This document shows, piece after piece, positions 56,713 to 64,000 of a DNA stretch of 64,000 nucleotides (positions are counted from its first letter, which is position 1; each line of letters opens with the position of its first letter). The stretch is from Symsagittifera roscoffensis (taxonomy: Eukaryota > Xenacoelomorpha > Acoela > Convolutidae), in contig NC_087070.1 of assembly GCF_963678635.1 (NCBI RefSeq), positions 4,126,539-4,190,538 of the forward strand, written 5' to 3'. The notes beneath the pieces are model-generated. The model made no database searches. It was not told the origin of the DNA and saw only the letters and a program-made list of their open reading frames with translations. The translations under genes and the position numbers were made by a program.

Positions 56713-57660
56713 TTGCCCCAGTTGTATCAGACCGAAGTGTTATTCAGATCGCACGATCAACTGGGGCACAAGGGGATATACAAGGTGCAACAGAGAATAC
56801 TTCGCAGGTTTGACTGGCCAGGATTAAGGAAAGCCTGCGAGAGATGGGTAAATGCATGCCTAGCATGCCTGCAAGTGAAAGACCCAAGGAAGATGAAGTT
56901 TCCACTCAAGTCCGTTGAGAGCTCGGAGTTCAACAAAGTCGTGCAAATAGACCACCAAAAGATCTGTATGACAGAGTCAGGATATAACCAGATACTAGTC
57001 ATAATCGATCATTTCACGAAGCTGGCGGAAGCGGTGCCGTGTCAGACAACCTTGGCAGAGGAAACTTGTGACCACCTGATAACACATTGGATTTCACGGT
57101 ATGGCTGTCCCTTGACATTTCAGTCGGACAACGGCAAAGCCTTCGTGGGGGACTTGACGAAAGAATTGATGAAGAGGTCTCACATAGCTCAAGCGCACTC
57201 AACGACCTACCATCTCCAGACCAACGGGTTGGTAGAGAGGCAGAATGGAACGTTGGTGAACATGCTGAGGGTATACTGCTCAAAGTACATGACGGATTAG
57301 GATAAGTATCTGCCGCAGGTGGTAGGGGCGTACAACAGTACGCAACACTCAACAACAGGAATCAGTCCCTTCATGATGTTGACGGGCAAGGAAAGAGCAA
57401 TGCCCCTAACATTCTTTTACCCGGAGTACGAAAGGAAAAAGACGTCGCCTCAAGCTTATGCGAAAGAAGCGATCAGGAGGAATACCGCGCAAGCACAAAT
57501 GAGACAGCGCAAGAAATACGATGAGAAGATACTGCAAGCGAAACCATATGCAGTGTGCCAGTACGTGTGGGTCTTCCAGAGTGTCATACCTCCCAAAGGT
57601 ACAAAGAAACTACTCAAGAAATGGAGAGGACCGTTCATGGTAACGGAAGTGCACCAATAA
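56713..57660 (+). pseudogene. Ty3/Gypsy element 2: integrase
   Basis: Inserts the DNA copy into the genome. The N-terminal HHCC finger is visible (RSHDQLGH, then CLACLQVKD). The catalytic triad is VQIDHQK, FQSDNGKAF and GLVERQNGT, with exactly 35 residues between the second Asp and the Glu. The C-terminal part has AYNSTQHSTTGISPFMMLTG and LLKKWRGPF, the usual GPF-type end. One TAG at 57298-57300 interrupts between the core and the C-terminal domain, and a TAA at 57658-57660 separates it from the downstream frame, which continues in phase. Confidence 0.95.
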
Positions 57661-57675
57661 GGACGGTTTTATCGC

Positions 57676-59034
57676 TTGAGTACTGGGCGTGCAGCGCATT
57701 ATGAAAACTTGAAACCTCATGTCCCATCCACAGAAGACTGGTGCGTACCGCAGAACATGGAGGGACTCGAGTACCTATTGGTGGAATCAGCTTGCGAGGT
57801 GAATGAAAAAGGCACCAGACAGAAAAACGATGGCAACGAGGGCTTGAGTCTGGACGACAATAAAAAAATAGAAGCGGATTCAGAGGCAGAGTCCTTTGTG
57901 GAAGAAGACTGGAACGATCCGGAGCAGGACGAGGTGCCAAAGTGGACGGAACCGGACTTGCCGATAACAGCAGGAACCAGGAGCGGTAATCGTAAACGGA
58001 CGGGCATGAGGTACAATAGGTACGGGGATGACTTCTTAATTGACAAGATAAGGCCTGATGAAGTGGGCAACAAGTTACTGAGTGTGGGCGAGTTGGTGGC
58101 AGACGATGAATGGCAAATCATCAAAAACAGTGAACACTACCCAAAGGAGGACTACTCCACACCAGAACAAGAAACAGATCTGGAACAGAGCGAGATAGAG
58201 AGGATGGAGAACACGAACCTGAGAATACTAGAGTGGATGCGTGGGGTCAAAAGCGAAGAAGATGAAGGGCTAAGCATCCAACAGGTCGACGTGTCAGCAG
58301 AACAACATGTGAAAACGGAAGATCCCCTCTTCGGTTGGACAGCAACCGACAAGCCGCTAGAAACACCCCCAGATAATTTAGACCCAGCATCATCGACGGG
58401 GACGTCGATAAATATTTTTGTCCGGGGAGTGGGGGTAGGACTTACCCACACCGAAAATTTGATGATAAAGAAACTGAGGGAAGTAAGAGAGACCAACGGA
58501 CTAGAACTGGGCGAGGAAGAAGCTGAACCTACCTTAGGACGAAACTTCAAAACGAAATTTGAAATCCCCAATGAATACTCGGAGAACATCCTGAGAACGG
58601 ACAGCGACTTCATTCTGTCAGACAGGACTAGCGCGATCTGTATAACGGCGGACATGAGCTTCAAATCGAGACTGGAGGCCGACTTCAAGAGAGAATACCA
58701 GAACGTGGATTTTCTGTTCAGACAGAGACCGGGGCTGGGAGGAATGGCTGCGTTTCCCCCATCAGTGGCACAAGTCCCGGGCAAATATCTGTACTTTCTA
58801 GTGACGAGGGTCAATGAAAGGAATACGATAGATCCTGAGCACGTGATGTTAGCACTAACGAGGCTGAGGGATTTCATGATTGAAAGAGGGATAATGGAGG
58901 TCTCGATGCCAGTTTATGACCCAAACAGGGGCAAGCTGAGCCCAAGGGAGTTGTATGCCATCCTACACGTGGTCTTCGCAGAAACAGAGATTATGGTACA
59001 CCTACACAAGAAGTACTACTTGAGTATCGCCTGA
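57676..59034 (+). CDS. Ty3/Gypsy element 2: pol C-terminal extension with a macro domain
   Basis: A 452-codon open frame, in phase with the integrase after a single TAA. Residues 1-300 are acidic and low in recognisable structure; RFYRLSTGRAAHYENLKPH just upstream is the usual Gypsy integrase tail. From about residue 318 to 445 the text fits a macro domain of the TARG1/OARD1 type: ICITADMSFKSRLEADFK, then GGMAAFPP, KYLYFLVTRV, a helix, EVSMPVYDPNRGKLSPREL, and VFAETEIMVH. Macro domains bind ADP-ribose, and some remove it from proteins. Here the glycine-rich GCGLD-type loop is replaced by YDPNRGKL and the catalytic lysine position is not kept, so binding may persist but TARG1-type hydrolysis seems unlikely. 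The role in a retroelement is unknown; capsid or host ADP-ribosylation interplay is speculation. Confidence 0.75.
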   Translation: MSTGRAAHYENLKPHVPSTEDWCVPQNMEGLEYLLVESACEVNEKGTRQKNDGNEGLSLDDNKKIEADSEAESFVEEDWNDPEQDEVPKWTEPDLPITAGTRSGNRKRTGMRYNRYGDDFLIDKIRPDEVGNKLLSVGELVADDEWQIIKNSEHYPKEDYSTPEQETDLEQSEIERMENTNLRILEWMRGVKSEEDEGLSIQQVDVSAEQHVKTEDPLFGWTATDKPLETPPDNLDPASSTGTSINIFVRGVGVGLTHTENLMIKKLREVRETNGLELGEEEAEPTLGRNFKTKFEIPNEYSENILRTDSDFILSDRTSAICITADMSFKSRLEADFKREYQNVDFLFRQRPGLGGMAAFPPSVAQVPGKYLYFLVTRVNERNTIDPEHVMLALTRLRDFMIERGIMEVSMPVYDPNRGKLSPRELYAILHVVFAETEIMVHLHKKYYLSIA

Positions 59035-59532
59035 GCTACGAGTGGACAACGGAGGTCTCGAGTTGGTGTACATGTGGATCTTGAGTGAGGGTACATGGGG
59101 ACCTCGGGGCAGGTAGATGGATTTTAACGTGATTGGCATGACAATTATAATTTAAAAAATGATGGTGCTAAAACATTAGATGAATCTGCATGCTCTTAAA
59201 AACTTCCAATTGAATTATTTTAGTAAAACGGACGAAGGGGTAAAGTTTTAACTACAATAATGGGGGGGTTTTAGGTTAGGAATATGACACCTTTGTCTAA
59301 AAAGTGGATTTTACTTTCAGGTTGAATTGATCAAACCAAAGTTGACGACTAAAACACACTCATTGGAAAGAGAATAGAAAATCTTGAACAAAGTTGACGA
59401 TCAGAAACATTCGGAAGAGATTTCTCAAGTACTCAACTTGGTACGTGATTCAAGAGTGGTGCGGTAATTCACGATTTGGTTCGGTAATTCACGAGTTGGT
59501 TGGTGCGGGAGATAATCTAGAAGTTGTAAAAA
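59035..59532 (+). other. Spacer between pol and the accessory ORF, possible splice acceptor
   Basis: AT-rich. The sequence ttttactttcag, ending at 59320, looks like a 3' splice site, which could serve a subgenomic mRNA for the downstream ORF. The phrase ggtaattcacga(t/g)ttggtt occurs twice in tandem at about 59463-59500. Confidence 0.35.
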
Positions 59533-60621
59533 ATGGCAGATCGATTTTGGAAGTCCATGCCTGCGGCACTGAAGAGGCCGACGCTCGATGAGTTATACAG
59601 GCGTTTGAGGGACCTGGACTACACCCCAGTGGACGAGAGGATGGCAGTGATGTTGAATGCCATCCTGCAATTAGAGGAGCAAGGTGAGTGCAGGGAATCC
59701 GAGACCGAAGCTGTCTTGATGGTCGGCTACACCACGGAAGGTATATCCAACTAGGAACAGACGAGATGGCTAACCTGGAACGTGGATTGGGGGGTGAGAG
59801 GATTCGACTTGGCGAGGAATCCTGGCTTAGGCAACAACACTGAGTACGGCGCGGGAGAATTCCCATTGCCGGTCAGACCGTCAGCAAGTTCGGCTAGCCA
59901 GTCCACGAGCAGGCCACCTTCCATGACGAGAGCTTAGCAAACGGAAGAGACGTATCTTGATCTCAGCAACTTGAAAAGGGAACTCGAGAGGGCACAGAGG
60001 GGAAAGAACAAAGCGAATCTTGACCGAGATAGCGCGAAACTCGAGAGAAATCAAGCGAATCTGGAGAGGGACCAGGCGATCCTTGAGAGGGATCAGGCGC
60101 GTCGTGACCTTGAGATGTTGAGAGCAGAACACCAGCAGGAGCAGAGGGTGCGAGAGAACGCGGCGAATTGCGAGCAGTTGAAGTCGGAACTTGAAAGGAT
60201 CCAGAGGCGACAACGAGAGCTCGACCAACAAAAGCAAAAGGAAACCAGGATGTCGGAACGAGCTGTTGCGAGCTCAAGGCCGGAGTTGCGTATGGAGGTG
60301 AATGAGGCTCCCAGGTCGAAGGGGAGATTCAACTTGGACCGTGCGGCTCAAGAACACATAAACGAGGGGTTGGAGATATGGATACCAACCGAACCAGCAT
60401 CCTCCCTGCGCGGTTCAGAGACGACGCAACCGATATGCCCGTTGATGGACGTGGCACTGGCGGGATACACCCCGAGCTCAACCACGAGCAGCAGTCAGGT
60501 GAGCGGAAGCTCGTCGCGTCTTAAGGAACTACACGAGAAGCTACAGCTGAGAAGTCGCGAAAGTCCAGCTCGAGTGGAGGTACCCCGACTTGGAGAGAGC
60601 AACCGGTCAGGAGCGTGGTGA
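59533..60621 (+). pseudogene. Gypsy accessory ORF, N-terminal part with heptad coiled coil
   Basis: One frame from the ATG at 59533 (MADRFWKSMPAALKRPTL) to 60621 with TAG codons at 59752 and about 59936. Residues encoded by 59971-60240 form seven-residue repeats (KLERNQA, NLERDQA, ILERDQA) continuing into a glutamine/glutamate-rich helix, a strong coiled-coil signature suitable for oligomerisation. A serine-rich stretch follows. The reading then has to shift frame near 60610 to continue into the SGNH domain. It occupies the position that envelope genes have in some Gypsy elements, but it has no signal peptide or membrane segment. Confidence 0.7.
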
Positions 60622-61379
60622 TCGCAAGCTACAAGAAGAACACGGAGGGCAGATACCACCGGCACAATCGCATGGATTGGAACGCGGCGCAGCGGGCGAG
60701 AAGGGATTGCCTCCATGATGCGTCCTGGGTTGAATACTACACACAGCCGCGAATACCTGAGGGTGCAGTTCATCTGATCGTAGGGGACAGCCTGATACGG
60801 GTGCTGACCCGAATCCAGTCGCACTGGCAGACTGGAGTCTTAAGTTTTTCCGGAGCCGCAACGCCGCAGATGTTGGCATCACTCGAGATGGTAGGGATGG
60901 CTAAGATGTACACAGTGACCCTGATGATGGGCACCAATGATGTGTCCAGAGGGGAATTAAGGAAAGTCATGAGACTATACGACAAAATGAGCTGCATCTT
61001 GGAGGAGTTGCGGATTCAGATGGATCCCGCCATACTCACCGTTTGCACCATCCCTTACAACATGATGGCTGACCAACATGCGATGGAGATGAACGAGAAA
61101 GTGCGGGTACTGAACGGGATAATCAAGCAGATACATCAAAGGAGCGTTCTCCCCATCAGGTTGTTGGACGTAGCCGACCAGATGGAGCAGTCCTTGGCAG
61201 AAGATGCGTCCTCAGATGGAATCCACTTCGACAGGCCTAGGGGCGTGGAGTGGTTGAATGATGTCTTCCAGAGGCACATAAATGAGTTGGAGGCAGACTT
61301 GCTTGAGATGGCCGATTCACATTCGGTCCACCCCCAAATCCCCCTTTCCTTGCCACAAGACCCCTGTCCAGTCGCCTGA
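60615..61379 (+). pseudogene. Gypsy accessory ORF, SGNH/GDSL-type esterase domain
   Basis: Counting from 60615, block I is IVGDSLIR (Ser59), block II has Gly80 in FSGAAT, block III is GTND (Asn108) and block V is DGIHF (Asp201, His204). All four SGNH residues are present, with normal spacing for a domain of about 190 residues. SGNH enzymes cleave ester bonds in lipids, sugars and other substrates; some LINE ORF1 proteins carry related esterases. The start at 60615 is not a real initiation codon: the domain is joined to the upstream coiled coil through a frameshift. The end at 61379 is also a shift, with coding continuing in another frame (serine-rich, about 61380-61581). Confidence 0.82.
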
Positions 61380-61608
61380 GAGCGGGAGTCAACTCAAGAG
61401 ACAGCTCGAGAAGCAGCCGGACCAGACTACCGGGTTCCACGCCAATGGAAGCTGAAGAAGCGGAGTCATCAACGCGCCAGAGTTCAGTCGTATCCTCAGC
61501 GGTAGTGGTAGAGGATAAGAGAGTAGAGAAGACAGCGGAGGCTAGTCGGACGCGGTATTTGGAGAAGGTGAAGGAGTTGGTCTAGAGGATCTGGTATGCA
61601 GACAAGAG

Positions 61609-62862
61609 TTGGCAGAAGTCCTGGGGCTCAAGCATGTGTCACACGAGGACATGAGTCGACACCAGTGCGTAGACTGGTTAAAGGACCACGAAGCACATTT
61701 CTCAAGAGCAAGAATGATGAAGACGGCTGATCTGACTCGGATTCCCACGAAATCAGTCATGGGACCGATAAATTACAGACCTCTCAAGTTGCTGGGGAGT
61801 CCGGGACTCATAGTGGAGCCACCTAAGCACAGAACAAGTATCGCCAGAATCAGATTGGCGACTCCTGCACAGTTGAGGGTGGTGGACAAGCTACTGGATC
61901 CAAGGGAGATGGAATTGCCAGAAGTTGGCAGATGACCCAAGATATGGGAAACCCTGTGGCAATGCTCAATTAGCCAAGACACTGGCAGTGTATGACAGAG
62001 CAGATCCAGCGGCCGCGAGAGTGATCATTGTGACGGGATCGGACTTCGAAGGAACGTCTCCCAAGTTATTTTGGCCAGAAACTCTAGTTTACTCGCTGCC
62101 GGGTGCAGAGTTGAACCAGATGTTGACCTTGGTGGTGGCGATAAAGTCGGAATTGCCTTGCGAACCAGAGCTGCTGCTGTTCGCGGGAATGAATGATCAC
62201 CTGCATGCGGCTGGGCTTCTAGAGCAGCTGAAAGGGGACGAGCCTACGCCAAAGAAAATATGGGAGGCCATCCAGACGCTGTTTGCCGCGATGAATGAGG
62301 TACAGGAAAACGTCAGTTCGCGATTTGGATCCAAAACCAAGGTGGTATTCACGACATCCCCCGGATACGCAAGCATGCCCCCTGCTCTGCAGTTTGTGTA
62401 TGCTATTTTGATTCTGATAGCTGAAGGGAACGCATGGCGGATCCTGATGACAGCTCCCAACCGAGAGCTGGAATCTACGATTTTGAGATTACGGAAGTCA
62501 GAACTTGTGGCGGCGTGGGCGGACGTATCCCATGCCTTCAGGGGATTCTATTAATTAGCAGATATACTCATTGTGCTGGATGAGGTCCTCTTACTCGAGA
62601 TCTCGAACTTTGCCAGGCAGCTGAAATTCAGTCCGACAATAGGGGATGACCACCCGATAATAAGTCACCTGACAGCCAGCTTGTGGTTCCGATACATGGA
62701 CGTGACTATCACGAGTTCCACGAGCAAATCAAAGGGACCAAGCAACGAAAGGAAGAACGTGGCTGCGACTGAGAAGCAACTGGAGTCAATGGTGTATCGA
62801 CTAATGCAAGAGAGAGGCAGGTGGCCGTTCTTAACACCCAGACTCGAAAATGCTACTGACAA
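61609..62862 (+). pseudogene. Gypsy accessory ORF, C-terminal part with a second SGNH-like domain
   Basis: 61609-61935 is one frame (LGLKHVSHEDMSRHQCVDWL, ADLTRIPTKSVMGPINY). A frameshift near 61930 leads to 61925-62554, where RVIIVTGSDFEG, LPGAELNQML and LLLFAGMNDHL mimic SGNH blocks I-III, but with GSD instead of GDS and MND instead of TND. It is therefore probably an inactive or altered sister domain. A TAA at 62552 interrupts it. The frame then continues (ISNFARQLKFSP, IGDDHPIISHL, RWPFLTPRLEN) until 62862, where it is cut by the duplicated RT sequence. The same protein, badly decayed, is at 37754-39850. Confidence 0.7.
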
Positions 62863-64000
62863 CTGGGTTTTGCGAACTATTACCGGGAATTCATCAAGGA
62901 TTACGCGGATAAAAAATAACCGATGCAACAATTAATGAGACACAAAGGCAAGAAGTTCACGTGGAACAACGCAGCTGAAGAATCATTCCAGAGAATAAAG
63001 AAAGAGATGTGCGAGGCACCAGTGTTAGGGATGCCAACGAAGAAAGGGATGTACGTGCTGGATACGGACGCGTCGGTAGTCGCGATTTCTGGGATTCTCC
63101 ATCAGGAACAAGAATGGAACGGAAGGACAGTCTTGAGACCGATAGCGTACGGGAGTTAAGTCTTGAGTGATACGGAGATGAAGTACGGGGCGCCGAAAGC
63201 AGAGATGTTCGCGGTGGTTACCTTTGTCGAGAAATACAGAACATACCTAGGAAGTGAGTCATTCAAGCTGCGAGTGGACAACAGGGCACTCAGCTGGCTG
63301 AAGACGTACTCAATGGACCAGAGCTACATTGGGAGGTGGATAGTTCGCCTCGACGGATACGACGTGATAATTGAGCATAGAACAAGAGACAAACATCAAA
63401 ATGCCGATAGCTTGAGTAAGAAGACGGAGTTCTACGAGAGACAGGAATAGAGGGAGGCGAATAGGCCAGAGATAAAAGAGGGCTTCTCCTTCATGGATAA
63501 GGAAACGTATGATAGTCTTCCTCTCATGAGATGGCTCGACAAGTCAGGCAAACCGATACAAGATCACCCCGAATTACCAGAAGAGCCTCCAGAGAGAACA
63601 ATCTTGAAGAAGACCCGAGGGATGCTGATAGGGATAATGCTCAAGTCAAAACTTGTGAGAGAGACACTCAAGGCGAAGGGCTATGATCTCAACCAGGTAG
63701 AAACTGGAGAAGCAAAGATAGATGAGGAGATGATGAGATTACTCGAGAAACTGGCATGCATATGATAAACCCGTGATCAAAAGAAAGGGCAAAGAGGAAC
63801 CGGAAGTCACGATACTGCAAAGGAGTGAAACAGTCGGCGACGAAGACACCTCAGAAGGGAGGAATCCTGACGGAAAAGAAATCGTGCAGTCACTGGTGGA
63901 CAAAATCCCTGATGACGTACTTGAACGGAGTCGGGCTAGGAAAAAGAAAGGAGGAAGCTGAACACCTGGGAACGGGTCAAGAGACCGGGGAGTTGCCCGA
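62863..64000 (+). pseudogene. Direct duplicate of Gypsy element 2 RT end, RNase H and linker
   Basis: Matches 54941-56074 at an offset of 7922 bases (7926 after a 4-base insertion near 63757), with only about eight differences seen. It shares the TAA before MQQLMRHKGKKF and the TAG after YERQE with the first copy. It has one stop of its own at 63157-63159 (AAA to TAA in GSK), and the 4-base insertion breaks the frame near 63757. It begins abruptly in FANYYREF and runs past the window edge. Confidence 0.95.

Noticed and set aside
58152..58877. 241-codon minus-strand frame opposite the macro-domain ORF
   Set aside because: It is antisense to a well-supported coding frame and is serine-rich without a recognisable domain, as expected of a shadow frame.
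59533..62862. Envelope glycoprotein in the third ORF position
   Set aside because: There is no signal peptide, cysteine pattern or transmembrane anchor; the content is coiled coil plus SGNH-like domains.
1..64000. tRNA, rRNA or snRNA genes
   Set aside because: No box A/B-containing cloverleaf, rRNA segment or snRNA motif was recognised on either strand by eye; a tRNAscan and Rfam search would be decisive.

Overview
The window is animal (metazoan) nuclear DNA, probably from an invertebrate. Host genes are broken by introns with GT/AG borders, there are no operons or bacterial-type start signals, and most of the 64 kb consists of retroelements typical of invertebrate genomes (Penelope-like, LINE, BEL/Pao, Ty3/Gypsy), MITE-like repeats and satellite DNA. 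Nothing seen here narrows the organism to a phylum.

Only two host genes are recognisable, both on the minus strand. At 1066-3163 are four coding exons of the casein kinase 2 regulatory beta subunit; the last coding exon lies outside the window to the left. At 29432-30907 is a two-exon PLAC8-family (cysteine-rich, membrane-associated) gene.

Layout. 3.6-10.6 kb: three Penelope-like element (PLE) remnants on the minus strand with GIY-YIG endonuclease and reverse transcriptase parts. Each is followed by a hammerhead ribozyme motif, one of which can be folded completely. A 5'-truncated LINE with a 16-bp target duplication sits inside the first PLE. The second PLE carries a PHD-like zinc finger inside its reverse transcriptase. 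14.3-19.4 kb: a decayed Ty3/Gypsy element (gag, protease, RT, part of RNase H), plus strand. 20.4-22.9 kb: an 11-unit satellite with an exact 233-bp period and signs of a four-unit higher-order pattern. 23.9-33 kb: degenerate short repeats, MITE-like elements and the PLAC8 gene. 35.1-37.0 kb: a BEL/Pao pol remnant, minus strand. 37.8-48.5 kb: an old decayed relative of the accessory ORF described next, followed by a 3.1-3.4 kb tandem duplication of unrecognised decayed coding sequence. 52-53.9 kb: two minisatellites. 54.1-64.0 kb: a younger Ty3/Gypsy element, plus strand.

The younger Gypsy element is the most unusual part. Its pol reads RT, RNase H, integrase, then continues in the same frame into a 452-codon tail ending in a macro (ADP-ribose-binding-like) domain. 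It is followed by a third reading frame encoding a heptad coiled coil, an SGNH/GDSL-type esterase with all catalytic blocks present, and a second SGNH-like domain with a changed active site. Its RT/RNase H part is duplicated in direct orientation 7.92 kb downstream. All retroelement reading frames carry stops or frameshifts, so these copies look inactive, unless some of the indels are assembly errors.
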